From assembly GCA_019636445.1 (NCBI GenBank), contig JAHBXO010000045.1, positions 1 to 43,395 on the forward strand: a stretch of 43,395 nt of DNA, written 5' to 3'. Below are positions 24,343 to 32,793 of this stretch, one piece after another; the first letter of the stretch is position 1, and every line of letters starts with the position of its first letter. This DNA is from Gemmataceae bacterium. GTDB lineage: Bacteria > Planctomycetota > Planctomycetia > Gemmatales > Gemmataceae. The notes beneath the pieces are model-generated. The model did not search any database, was not told the origin of the DNA, and worked only from the letters and a program-made list of their open reading frames with translations. The translations under genes and the position numbers were made by a program.

Positions 24343-25362
24343 TCATAACCCCAGCGAATCCAGATCATCCACCAGTTTATCGAGGTCGTCCTTCGGCCCG
24401 GCGGCCTTGCCGGCCTGGCGCTTTGGGATGCCGACGGCCATGCCGACGGCGTTGCGGCCGTCAGCCACCAACTCGCGGTCGCGCTCCGCCACGGCCGCCG
24501 CAAGCGGATCGACGGCGTCGCCGCCGCCGAAGAGCTTGCTCAAGTCGATCTTCAACCCGCCGACCGCGCCACCGTCGGCGCCGGCGATCGCCGGCGACTT
24601 GTACTCCGGGAAGATGATCGCCTGCTGCGGACAGACGCGGCTGCATGCCGGGCAGCCCTTCTTGCACTGGTCCTGGTTCTCGGTCACGATCCGGTCGAGC
24701 GAATCGAGGCCGTAAACGCCGAAGAGGCAGAAATCGAGGCACTCGAGACAGTTCGTGCAGCGGCTGTAGTCGATGACCGGATACCAACGGCGGTTCGCCG
24801 GCGCAAGGAGTTCCTCGGGCTTGAACGCAGGCGTTTCGGCTTTCGGCATCACGCCGAGCTGAATAATCGCCGGCGCTTTGTCCGCGGCCTGTTTCTCCCG
24901 ACGCTCCCGGCACTCCGCCGCAATCCGGCGAATCTCGGTCAGGTACGTCTCGTACTTGTTGCTGTCCCGCAGGTCGAGCGTATAGATGTGTCGGTTGGGG
25001 ATCGCGCCGGCCGCGCCGATGGCGTCGGGGCGATCGGGTTCCTCCTGTGGAGTGTCGTCCTCGTCGTCGTCGCCGGCCGGCTTGATGAGCGTTTCGCCGA
25101 AGTGCCCCTTGATCCCGTCGCGGTCGAGCAGCCAGAACGCCGCCCGTGGATAAAGCCACGAGACGACGACCATGTCGCCGGAAACTCCGCCGAGGTATAG
25201 CCGGCCGGTGTGGTCCGGGCCGAGGTCGTAGAGGTTCGGCACGATGCTCAGATCGATGCCCGGTTCGACGAGCAGCGCGGCCGCGAGGCTTTCCTCCAGC
25301 GAGCGCTTGGCCGGGTTCTTCCCCGGTGCCTGCGAGATTACGACCGTCAGCTTGCGGCTCAT
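24343..25362 (-). CDS. ferredoxin-like protein with two 4Fe-4S clusters
   Basis: A 339-residue protein. Residues 1-165 are a domain of unknown type, containing VVSWLYPRAAFWLLD, not recognised. Residues 202-212 (CTNCLECLDFC) and 233-244 (CKKGCPACSRVC) provide two cluster motifs, the second with an extra residue (CxxxCxxCxxxCP). The C-terminal 70 residues are charged and Asp/Leu-rich. It probably supplies electrons to neighbouring redox enzymes. It starts 4 bases after the GcvH-like stop. Its TGA overlaps an ATG of the following antitoxin reading. Partner unknown; the radical SAM enzyme is the obvious candidate (inference). Confidence 0.8.
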   Translation of the reverse strand: MSRKLTVVISQAPGKNPAKRSLEESLAAALLVEPGIDLSIVPNLYDLGPDHTGRLYLGGVSGDMVVVSWLYPRAAFWLLDRDGIKGHFGETLIKPAGDDDEDDTPQEEPDRPDAIGAAGAIPNRHIYTLDLRDSNKYETYLTEIRRIAAECRERREKQAADKAPAIIQLGVMPKAETPAFKPEELLAPANRRWYPVIDYSRCTNCLECLDFCLFGVYGLDSLDRIVTENQDQCKKGCPACSRVCPQQAIIFPEYKSPAIAGADGGAVGGLKIDLSKLFGGGDAVDPLAAAVAERDRELVADGRNAVGMAVGIPKRQAGKAAGPKDDLDKLVDDLDSLGL

Positions 25363-25366
25363 GGCG

Positions 25367-25828
25367 TCACTCGTCGTCGGTGAGGTTCACCTGATTCTTG
25401 AGGATCCGCTGGGCCGTGGCCCAGGCGGACTCCAAGTAGTGATAGTACTCGTCGGCGGTCATCGTGCCAGTCGGCTCGGCGGTCATGGTGAAGAGCCAGC
25501 CGTCGCCGTAGCCGTCGGCGTTGATGGCGGAGGGATCGGAGAGAAGGGAGGAATTGAACGTGTCGATGGTGCCGGCAAGCGGGGCGTAGAGTTCGCTCTG
25601 CGCCTTCGAGCTTTCGATGAAGCCGATTTCTTCCTTGAGGGCGACGGTGCGCGGGACGTCGAACTTCCATTCGAGGAAGTAGACGTCCTGCATGAGGCGG
25701 ATGGCGTACGCGGAGAAGCCGAAGCGACCCGTGGCGGGGTCGAACCACATATGGTTGCGGCAATACCGGCGATCGGTCGGCAGGACCGCGGGGTGCTTGC
25801 CCATCAGGAAGGTGAGAGAATCGGGCAT
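25367..25828 (-). CDS. GcvH-like lipoyl-carrier protein
   Basis: The 153-residue product is H-protein-like: the lipoyl-lysine loop IGFIESSKAQSELYAPLAG keeps the modified lysine (Lys75), followed by TIDTFNSSL, PSAINADGYGDGWLF as in GcvH. The N-terminal half differs from true GcvH. No glycine cleavage P or T protein gene is nearby, so a different use of the lipoyl arm is likely. ATG 25828 is chosen because an in-frame extension to 25972 reads through a palindromic repeat and into the previous gene. It sits between a radical SAM gene and a ferredoxin-like gene. Confidence 0.85.
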   Translation of the reverse strand: MPDSLTFLMGKHPAVLPTDRRYCRNHMWFDPATGRFGFSAYAIRLMQDVYFLEWKFDVPRTVALKEEIGFIESSKAQSELYAPLAGTIDTFNSSLLSDPSAINADGYGDGWLFTMTAEPTGTMTADEYYHYLESAWATAQRILKNQVNLTDDE

Positions 25829-25840
25829 GTCGAATTGTCC

Positions 25841-25893
25841 AGCCCGGAGCGCGAGCGACGGGCGAGGCTCGCCCGTCGCTCGCGCTCCGGGCT
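25841..25893. repeat. perfect palindrome, 26-bp arms with 1-base centre
   Basis: Arms 25841-25866 and 25868-25893 are perfectly inverted copies separated by one G at 25867. The element lies in the 85-base gap between the radical SAM stop and the GcvH-like ATG. It has no T-tract. It resembles repeats scattered in planctomycete genomes (recollection). In transcript it would form a hairpin ending 12 bases before the GcvH-like start. Confidence 0.9.
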
Positions 25894-25913
25894 GGGAGAT
25901 CAGGAATTCGATT

Positions 25914-27239
25914 TCATGTATATCTCTTCGAAACGAATTCCGATTCAAAGAACGTCGGCAAGTGTCTATCAATCTGCATCAGGCCCGCCGGGGTCAGCTC
26001 GACGCCGTTCGGCTTCATCCGCAGCCAGCCTTCGCTTTCGAGCTTCTTGTAGCCGGCTTCGAACTCCCGCGTGATGTCCTTGCCGAACTTCGACTGGAAG
26101 TAGTCCCTTTCCAGGTGGCCGGTCTTCAGTTGCAGGATCATCTCGCGGATCAGCTTCTGCTTGTCGTTCACGGGCAATGCCCGCCCCAGTGGGAGTTCGC
26201 CGGCGTTCACCTTGGCGATGTAGGCTTCCCACGTGTCGACGTTCTGAACGTGGACGCCGTTCAAGTGGCCGAAGCTGGCGACACCGGTGCCGAACATGTC
26301 CGCCCCGTGCCAAAGGGCGTCGCGATAGACGAACCGCTTGTTTCCTGTGGACTTGACCACGGTGTAGGCACTTGAGATTTCGTAACCATTGGCGCAGAAC
26401 TCGTCGAAGGCGTACTTCACCCACTCGCGTTTCGTCGGCCAGTCGGCGACCTTCGTGGCATCCGGCTTCGCCTCCTCGCCGACCATCTGCAGTTCCTTCG
26501 AGAAAGTCGTGTTGTACGGCAGTTCCATCTGGTAGATCGTCACGCTGTCCGGAGCGAGCGTCAGCGTCTTGCGGACGCACTCTTTCCAATTGTCCCAGTC
26601 CTCGCCGACCATGCCCGCAATGAGGTCGATGTTGATCTGCGAGAAGCCCAGTTCGCGCGCCCAGCCATAGGCGCGGTGAATCTCCTCTTCGAGGTGCGCC
26701 CGGCCGTTGTACTGGAGTATCTCCGGCTTGAAGTTCTCGACGCCCAGGGAAAGCCGCGTGACGCCGAGTTCGCGCAGCGTCTGGAGCTTGTGCTGTTGGA
26801 GCGTGCCCGGCTCGCACTCGAACGTGACCTCGCGGGCCGCGTCCCATGGCATGATCGCCTTCAGCTTTTCCATGAGGTCGCGGAGTTGCGACGAACTCAG
26901 GTAGGACGGCGTACCACCACCGAAGTAGACGTAGTCGAGTTTCCGCCCGCCGACGATCGGCAGCCGGCTGCAAAGTTCGACTTCCTTCACGAGCGCGTCG
27001 GTGTACGTCTCGACGTCGCGGGCGTTCTTGTCGGTGTAGACGCGGAAGTAGCAGAACTTGCAGCGCTTCCGGCAGAAGGGGATGTGCAGGTATAGGCCAA
27101 GCGGCGTGCCGGGCACGGGCGGCCGGTTCACGGCGGCGAACGCGTCCGGCAGGAACGTCGGCTTCCAAGCCGAGAATGGCGGGTAGTTCGCGATGAAGTA
27201 GTTTCCGAGGCCGGTTTTTTCCTGTTCGGCGGAGGTCAT
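25914..27239 (-). CDS. HemN-like radical SAM protein
   Basis: A 441-residue radical SAM enzyme of the HemN/HemW class. The cluster motif is HIPFCRKRCKFCYFR (Cys56, Cys60, Cys63 of the CxxxCxxC), followed by YVYFGGGTPSYLS, EVTFECEPGTL, GVTRLSLGVENF and INIDLIAGMVGE. A C-terminal winged-helix-like region (PNGVELTPAGLMQIDR) matches the HemN-type tail. Oxygen-independent coproporphyrinogen oxidases and haem chaperones share these marks, so the exact substrate is open. ATG 27239 begins before the conserved region; a GTG at 27269 adds 10 residues. It leads the GcvH-like and ferredoxin-like genes. Confidence 0.87.
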   Translation of the reverse strand: MTSAEQEKTGLGNYFIANYPPFSAWKPTFLPDAFAAVNRPPVPGTPLGLYLHIPFCRKRCKFCYFRVYTDKNARDVETYTDALVKEVELCSRLPIVGGRKLDYVYFGGGTPSYLSSSQLRDLMEKLKAIMPWDAAREVTFECEPGTLQQHKLQTLRELGVTRLSLGVENFKPEILQYNGRAHLEEEIHRAYGWARELGFSQINIDLIAGMVGEDWDNWKECVRKTLTLAPDSVTIYQMELPYNTTFSKELQMVGEEAKPDATKVADWPTKREWVKYAFDEFCANGYEISSAYTVVKSTGNKRFVYRDALWHGADMFGTGVASFGHLNGVHVQNVDTWEAYIAKVNAGELPLGRALPVNDKQKLIREMILQLKTGHLERDYFQSKFGKDITREFEAGYKKLESEGWLRMKPNGVELTPAGLMQIDRHLPTFFESEFVSKRYT

Positions 27240-27486
27240 CGTACGGCTCTCGTTTGGAAGCGAATCCACGTGCGGACTATTTCGGGAATTGTACTCGACT
27301 CGTCAACTTGCGAAGGGCGGGAATGGGCGCGATCCGATTTGTACCCGTGACATCGGCCGTGAGGAACCATCCGGAATAACCCGATTACGCCCGGATTGCC
27401 GGTGGTTTAGGAGGACCGTATCACCGGTCCGTACTCAAGAAAATGTGAAGTGATTCGAGCGGCAAGCCTTTCGTCGACCGTTCGGT
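27240..27486. other. intergenic region with no gene recognised
   Basis: The 247 bases between the radical SAM start and the UDP-sugar dehydrogenase stop hold no supported gene. On the minus strand TACAAT (27288-27293) lies 49 bases before the radical SAM ATG and could be a -10, but no good -35 is seen. A 6-bp stem GGACCG/CGGTCC near 27412-27430 lacks a T-tract. Confidence 0.5.
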
Positions 27487-28812
27487 TCAGGCACGGATCA
27501 GTTTTTCCCGGCCCGTTCCGATATGCTTGGTCGCATTCCGTGTATCGACCACGCAACGCGATTCCCGCAGGATCCACTCATAGTCGTACGCGCTATGATC
27601 GGTGGCGATCAGCACGCAGTCCTGGTCGGCGAGATACTCGTCTGTCAGCGGTGTGCTGGCCATGCTCAGGTGCGGGTAGTGGCGCATCGGCGGCAGCTTC
27701 GGAATGTGCGGATCGTTGTAAGTGACGACGGCGCCTTTCTTGAGCAGCAGGTCCATCAACTCGAATCCGGGCGACTCGCGCGGGTCGTCGATGTCCTTCT
27801 TGTACGCCATGCCGAGGATGGCGACCTTGCTGCCGCGGACCGGCTTGCCGGCATCGTTCAGGGCGTCCGCGACCTTGCCCACGACGTAGGCGGGCATGGC
27901 GGAGTTCACCTCGCCGGCGAGTTCGATGAAGCGGGTGTTCATGCCGTACTGCCGGGCGACCCACGTGAGGTAGAACGGGTCGATGGGAATGCAGTGCCCG
28001 CCGAGGCCGGGGCCGGGGTAGAACGCCTGGAAGCCGAACGGCTTGGTCTTCGCGGCCTCGATCACTTCCCACACGTCGATGCCCATGCGGTCGTAGAGCA
28101 TCTTCAGTTCGTTCACGAGCGCGATGTTCACGGCACGGTAGGTGTTCTCGAGGATCTTGCACGCCTCCGCGACCTCCGGCGTGCCGACGCGGACGACGCG
28201 CTCGACGACGCCGGCGTAGAGAAGTTCCGCGAGTTCGCCCGACTTCTCATCGAGGCCGCCGACCACCTTCGGAATGGTGTTCACGGAGTGAGTCGTGTTA
28301 CCGGGGTCTTCGCGCTCGGGGCTGAAGGCGAGGAAGAAATCCTCGCCGGCCTTCATTTCGGTCCGTTCGAGAATCGGCAGCACGACGTTGCGCGTCGTCG
28401 TCGGGTAGGTGGTGCTTTCGAGCACGACGAGTTGTCCCGGCCGGAGCTGGCTGGCGATCGCGTGCGCGGAGTTCACCACGTATTTGAGGTCCGGCTCGCG
28501 GGAGTCGGTCAGCGGCGTCGGCACGCAGACGATGATCGCGTCCATCCCCGCGAGGCGGTCGTAGCGCTCCGTGGCACGGAAGCCCGCGGTGCGCATCGCG
28601 GCGATCTCGCCGTCGGGAATCTGCTGGATGTACGATTGGCCGGCGTTCAGCTTCGCCACCTTGGCGGTGTCCACGTCGAAACCGGTGACGGTGAACCCGG
28701 CGCGGGCGAAGGCGCGGGCAAGCGGCAGGCCGACGTAGCCCAGGCCGATGATGCCGACGCGGGCATTCTTGGATCGGATGCGCTGGAGCAGTTCTTGGAA
28801 AGTATCCGGCAT
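27487..28812 (-). CDS. wbpA: UDP-sugar 6-dehydrogenase, WbpA type
   Basis: A 441-residue NAD-dependent enzyme oxidising the C6 of a UDP-N-acetylhexosamine to a uronate. The NAD fold shows VGIIGLGYVGLPLA, then STTYPTTT, and the catalytic Cys274 in GPGLGGHCIPIDPFYL; the C-terminal domain shows GMAYKKDIDDPRESP. It matches UDP-GlcNAc (WbpA) or UDP-ManNAc (WecC) dehydrogenases better than UDP-glucose dehydrogenase by its GGHCIPIDPFYL wording. It fits the WbpB- and WbpD-like genes at 42-43 kb, which act next in the same pathway. ATG follows AAGGA by about 8 bases. It has its own good promoter. Confidence 0.9.
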   Translation of the reverse strand: MPDTFQELLQRIRSKNARVGIIGLGYVGLPLARAFARAGFTVTGFDVDTAKVAKLNAGQSYIQQIPDGEIAAMRTAGFRATERYDRLAGMDAIIVCVPTPLTDSREPDLKYVVNSAHAIASQLRPGQLVVLESTTYPTTTRNVVLPILERTEMKAGEDFFLAFSPEREDPGNTTHSVNTIPKVVGGLDEKSGELAELLYAGVVERVVRVGTPEVAEACKILENTYRAVNIALVNELKMLYDRMGIDVWEVIEAAKTKPFGFQAFYPGPGLGGHCIPIDPFYLTWVARQYGMNTRFIELAGEVNSAMPAYVVGKVADALNDAGKPVRGSKVAILGMAYKKDIDDPRESPGFELMDLLLKKGAVVTYNDPHIPKLPPMRHYPHLSMASTPLTDEYLADQDCVLIATDHSAYDYEWILRESRCVVDTRNATKHIGTGREKLIRA

Positions 28813-28842
28813 GGGGTCGTCCTTGATCCCGGGGAGGACCGG

Positions 28843-28873
28843 ATTCTACGCCGGAACCGGCCGGGGCTGTCAA
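28843..28873 (-). promoter_or_regulatory. promoter of UDP-sugar dehydrogenase
   Basis: On the minus strand a perfect TTGACA (28868-28873) and TAGAAT (28843-28848) are separated by 19 bases; the spacer is slightly long. Transcription would start near 28836, leaving about 24 bases to the ATG. This is the best promoter match seen in the window. Confidence 0.55.
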
Positions 28874-28940
28874 TGGGGACCTGCGCCGGCACAATCGGCA
28901 TGGCCGTCAGACTTCGCCCACCATTTCCCGCCGGCTTCGA

Positions 28941-28969
28941 TTGGCAGCCCGCCCCCGCGCGGTCACAAT
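28941..28969 (+). promoter_or_regulatory. possible promoter giving near-leaderless kinase transcript
   Basis: TTGGCA (28941-28946) and CACAAT (28964-28969) are 17 bases apart. Transcription would start near 28976, about 3 bases before the kinase ATG at 28979, and no Shine-Dalgarno is seen. Confidence 0.35.
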
Positions 28970-28978
28970 ACGAGTGCC

Positions 28979-30220
28979 ATGCCCGTCCCCCGCACCGCCC
29001 ACGACTATCTCCAGTGCACGCGCGCGAGCCTGCTCGTCGCGGACGAAGTGATTGACCGTTATGCGCAGGCCGATTGGACCGGTCAGACGGTCGAGGACGC
29101 CGCCCGTCTCCTCGTCGCCGACGGCCACCTCACGTTGTTCCAGGCCAACTACATCCTGAAAGGCCGCTACAAGAACTTCTTCATCGGCAAGTACAAGGTC
29201 CTCGCGCCGATCGGCTCCGGCGGCGCGAGTCAGGTGTTCCTCTGCGAACACTCCGTCATGCGCCATCGCGTCGCGGTCAAGATGCTCAAGTTGCACGCGA
29301 AGAGCGACCCCGGCACGCTCGAGCGCTTCAAACGCGAGGCCCGCGCCGCTGCCGCGGTCAACCATCCGAATGTCGTCCGCGCCTACGATTTCGACCTTGC
29401 CGAGGGGAAGCATTACTACATCGTGATGGATTACGTGGACGGGGTGAACCTCGAAGATCTCGTTGCGCGGGTCGGCCCGCTGCCGCCCGAACGGGCGGTG
29501 AACTATGCGATCCAGGCCGCCACCGGTCTGCAGCACATCCACGAGTGCGGCCTCGTTCACCGCGATATCAAGCCGAGCAACCTGCTGCTGGACCGTGCCG
29601 GCATCGTGCGCATCCTCGATCTGGGACTCGTGCGGTTCGCGGAATCGAAGGACGACGGACTCACGCGGATGCAGAACGACCATGTCGTTCTCGGCACCGC
29701 CGACTACCTGTCGCCCGAGCAGGCGCTGAAGTCCGACGACCTCGACATCCGGTCGGACCTCTACAGCCTCGGGGTGACGCTCTATTTCCTGCTGGCGGGG
29801 AAGGCGCCGTACGCCGACCTGAACGTCGCTCAGAAGCTGCTCTTTCACCAGTTCAAGGAGCCGCCGCCGCTCGATCACGTGCCGCGGGATTTGTTCGCCG
29901 TGATGCAGACGCTGATGGCGAAGAAGCCGGAGGACCGGTATCAGACGCCGGCGGAGTTCGTGGAGGCCGTGGCGGCGTGGGCGCGCGTGCCGGTGCCGCC
30001 GCCGCTGGACAGCGAGATTCCGGTCGTACTGGCCCCGTCGGCGACGCCGAGCAACATCCCGCGTTCGCTCACCGGGCCGATCCTCCCTCCCTCGTTGGTG
30101 ATTTCGCCGTCCCCGGCTCCGCCACCCGCAAGCCCGTCCCTACCGATCTCCGTCTGGATCGCCGGCGGAGTACTGATCGTCGCGATCGTCGCCGCCGTCG
30201 CCATCATCCTCTCGCGGTGA
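28979..30220 (+). CDS. membrane-anchored Ser/Thr protein kinase (Pkn type)
   Basis: A 413-residue Hanks-type kinase. An N-terminal helical region (1-65; LLVADGHLTLFQANYILKG) seen in many planctomycete kinases precedes the kinase domain at 70-335: Gly-rich loop IGSGGASQV, VAVKML with Lys101, catalytic loop HRDIKPSN with Asp196, and DLG (214-216) rather than DFG for Mg2+ binding; then SPEQAL and RSDLYSLG. A Pro-rich linker (340-385) leads to a C-terminal transmembrane helix (about 388-410), placing the kinase in the cytoplasm with almost nothing outside. Ligand sensing is therefore unlikely to be external. Followed by a PQQ-type gene on the same strand. Confidence 0.92.
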   Translation: MPVPRTAHDYLQCTRASLLVADEVIDRYAQADWTGQTVEDAARLLVADGHLTLFQANYILKGRYKNFFIGKYKVLAPIGSGGASQVFLCEHSVMRHRVAVKMLKLHAKSDPGTLERFKREARAAAAVNHPNVVRAYDFDLAEGKHYYIVMDYVDGVNLEDLVARVGPLPPERAVNYAIQAATGLQHIHECGLVHRDIKPSNLLLDRAGIVRILDLGLVRFAESKDDGLTRMQNDHVVLGTADYLSPEQALKSDDLDIRSDLYSLGVTLYFLLAGKAPYADLNVAQKLLFHQFKEPPPLDHVPRDLFAVMQTLMAKKPEDRYQTPAEFVEAVAAWARVPVPPPLDSEIPVVLAPSATPSNIPRSLTGPILPPSLVISPSPAPPPASPSLPISVWIAGGVLIVAIVAAVAIILSR

Positions 30221-30287
30221 ACTCTCTCACCGCCGCCGCGTCCAACCGGTACAATCGTTCCGTCGGATACCGATCGGAGATCGTATC

Positions 30288-32720
30288 GTGTCTTCGCGCT
30301 CCCGTTTTGTTCTGGCCGTCGCCTGCCTCGTCGGATGCGCCGTGCCCGCGTTCGCGGTGATCAAAAAGCTCACCCCGCTCAAGGAGGTGATCGGCGATGC
30401 AGAGACGATCCTCGTCGCGGAAGTGGACGCGGTCGACTCGGACAAGCCGAGCGTGGTCTTGAAGTTCCAGGAGAATCTGAAGGGGAAGGCCGACTGGGCA
30501 TCGATCGTCGTGAACCTGAAGGGGGATGCCTTCGCGAATAAGGACAACCACGGGAAGGCGATGCTCGACCGACTGACGCCCGGCCGGAAGCTGATTCTCT
30601 TCCTGACGCCGGTCGAGAAGACGACAGTCGCGTTCGGTTTCCTGGAAGGCACCTGGTTCCAGATTCGCGGCACGCCGGCCGGCGAAGGAAAGACCGCGTG
30701 GGCGTTCCTGCATTGCGAGCCGTACTTCACGCGGACTTACAAGGGCACGACGGACGAGTTGAAAGGGGTGGTCGAGAAGGCGATCGCCGGGAAGGCTGCG
30801 CCACCGGAACCGAACGAGAAGGCCGAGCCGGGGCTTGGGCCGCTGCCCGAGAAGAAAAGCGGAATCGTGCGCACGCCGATGCTCTTCGGCGTGATACCGT
30901 CCGCGGTACTGATGGCGCCGCTGGCGATCGTGGCGGCGCTCTTTCCCGGCGTCTTCGCACGGCTGGCCATGACGATGAAGCGCTGGCGCGCCTTCCTCGC
31001 CTTCGCCAGCGTGAACACGACGGCCGCCGCCGTCTACTTCTACTGCCGTGGCTGGCTGCCGGATCACTGGCTCGCATCGCCGAACGCGTTCCTGGTGTTG
31101 ATGACATTGAACGCGACCATCGGCACGATCTGGGCCGGGCAGCGCCATCGCCGGGTCGCGCTCGACCCGGCCTCGACCGCCTCGCCGAATTCCCAGCAAC
31201 TCCTCGGCCTCGGCGGTGCCATCGTCGGGTTCTTTGTCCTGCTGCTCGTTCCCGTTTGGATCTTCTTCGGAAAGGCGCAGATCCTCGAACTGCCGGTCCG
31301 CGAGTTCACGGGCATGCTCACCGGACTCGTGCTCGCGTTCCTTTACACCGGATATCGAACCGTCACGAAAACGGTCGATCCGCCCGAAGCGAACCCGAAG
31401 CTCTGTCTGTCGGACGAAACGGTCGCACTCGCCGGGATGGTGCTCTTCGGCCTCGCGATGCTCGCCACCGGATCGCGCTCGTCCGCGCTGCCGACCGGAG
31501 CGGAGCAGGGGGACGCCGTCGAGACTTCGATCGGTCCGAAACTCGCGGACGTGCAGGTGTTCACCTTCCCCGGCGCGCTCGAAGTCTATTCCGGGCTCGC
31601 GCTCGACGACGCCGGCCGACTCTACTTCGGAGCCGAGAGCAAGGGCGGAACCGGAAGTGTCTGGTGCGTCGATCCGAAGACCGGCGCGGCGATCTGGAAA
31701 TTCACCAACGATGGCGACCTGCAACCGGTCTACTGCATCCCCACCGTCGCCGACGGGAAGGTCTTCGTCGGCGAAGGGCTGCATTCCGATTCGGAACGCC
31801 GAATGTTCTGCCTCGATGCTAAGACCGGGACCGCCATAGGTCACTTCAAGACCGATAGCCACACGGAAGGTCGGGCCGCGCTTGCCGGTAATAAGCTGAT
31901 CTTCTGTGCCGGCGACGATGGCCTCTACTGCATCGACGCGAACGACCGGAAGAAATTCTGGCACTTCGAAGGATTGAAACAGAAATTGCATATTGACACG
32001 CCGCCGGCCGTGCGCGGGCGGCGCGTCTTCTTCGGCTCCGGCTACCACACGCTGGCATTGCTCTGCGCGGACGTCGACACGGGAGACGAACTCTGGCGGA
32101 CACCCGTCGATTTAAGATCGTTTGGAGCGCCGCTCGCTCGAGGTGAGCACGTCTATTACGGCCTCGGTACAGGCGATTTGAAAGACGATCTCTCCACAGA
32201 AGCATCGGAAACCACTGTGCCGCGCGAGACGATGGCGAAGGGGGCAGTCGTCTGCGTATTGGCCGAATCGGGGAAACAAGTCTGGCGGTACGACCTGCCG
32301 AAGTCGGTGCATTCCGAGATGTCCGCCGACCTGCGCGCGGTGTACGCCTGCTGCAAGGACGGCACGGTCTACGCCATCGATCGTCATTCCGGAAAGTTGC
32401 GATGGAAGCGACAACTCGGCGAGGCGTTTGCGGCCGGGCCGGCGCTGGCGACGCACGGTAACGGCGCGGCGACGGTGGCGGTGTACGCCGTCACGCTCGA
32501 CGGTCGCGCGGCGTGCCTGAACCCGGCGAACGGCGACATCTTCTGGCAGCGAAACCTCGCCGAGCAGACTGGCAAGATCGTGCAGGTTCTCTCGACGCCG
32601 GTCGTGGCGAACGCACCCGACGGGACACGTACGCTTTTCATCGGCTCGAAGGGCGAAAACCGGAACAACGGCGAACGCGTCGCCATGGTCTTTCGCATCG
32701 TGGATGCCATGGACGAGTGA
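30288..32720 (+). CDS. six-TM protein with C-terminal PQQ-like propeller
   Basis: An 810-residue protein beginning with GTG, 8 bases after GGAGA. A signal-like helix (to about residue 23) precedes an unrecognised domain (24-165). Residues about 195-410 hold about six hydrophobic helices (VIPSAVLMAPLAIVAALF, FLAFASVNTTAAAVYFYC, FLVLMTLNATIGTIWAG, GGAIVGFFVLLLVPVWIFF and two more). Residues about 430-810 are a PQQ-type beta-propeller (GSVWCVDPKTGAAIW, MFCLDAKTGTAIGHF, GDELWRTPV, YAIDRHSGKLRWKRQ, CLNPANGDIFWQR). This order, domain then membrane helices then propeller, is not a familiar quinoprotein dehydrogenase, and it may bind quinone-like or protein ligands. Single gene; it may be cotranscribed with the preceding kinase. 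Confidence 0.8.
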   Translation: MSSRSRFVLAVACLVGCAVPAFAVIKKLTPLKEVIGDAETILVAEVDAVDSDKPSVVLKFQENLKGKADWASIVVNLKGDAFANKDNHGKAMLDRLTPGRKLILFLTPVEKTTVAFGFLEGTWFQIRGTPAGEGKTAWAFLHCEPYFTRTYKGTTDELKGVVEKAIAGKAAPPEPNEKAEPGLGPLPEKKSGIVRTPMLFGVIPSAVLMAPLAIVAALFPGVFARLAMTMKRWRAFLAFASVNTTAAAVYFYCRGWLPDHWLASPNAFLVLMTLNATIGTIWAGQRHRRVALDPASTASPNSQQLLGLGGAIVGFFVLLLVPVWIFFGKAQILELPVREFTGMLTGLVLAFLYTGYRTVTKTVDPPEANPKLCLSDETVALAGMVLFGLAMLATGSRSSALPTGAEQGDAVETSIGPKLADVQVFTFPGALEVYSGLALDDAGRLYFGAESKGGTGSVWCVDPKTGAAIWKFTNDGDLQPVYCIPTVADGKVFVGEGLHSDSERRMFCLDAKTGTAIGHFKTDSHTEGRAALAGNKLIFCAGDDGLYCIDANDRKKFWHFEGLKQKLHIDTPPAVRGRRVFFGSGYHTLALLCADVDTGDELWRTPVDLRSFGAPLARGEHVYYGLGTGDLKDDLSTEASETTVPRETMAKGAVVCVLAESGKQVWRYDLPKSVHSEMSADLRAVYACCKDGTVYAIDRHSGKLRWKRQLGEAFAAGPALATHGNGAATVAVYAVTLDGRAACLNPANGDIFWQRNLAEQTGKIVQVLSTPVVANAPDGTRTLFIGSKGENRNNGERVAMVFRIVDAMDE

Positions 32721-32793
32721 CCAAGCCGCGCGGTTCTCTCATTTCTTTCAAACGGAAGCCGGCGTAAACTGAAGGCACCTCGGAACGCCAACC

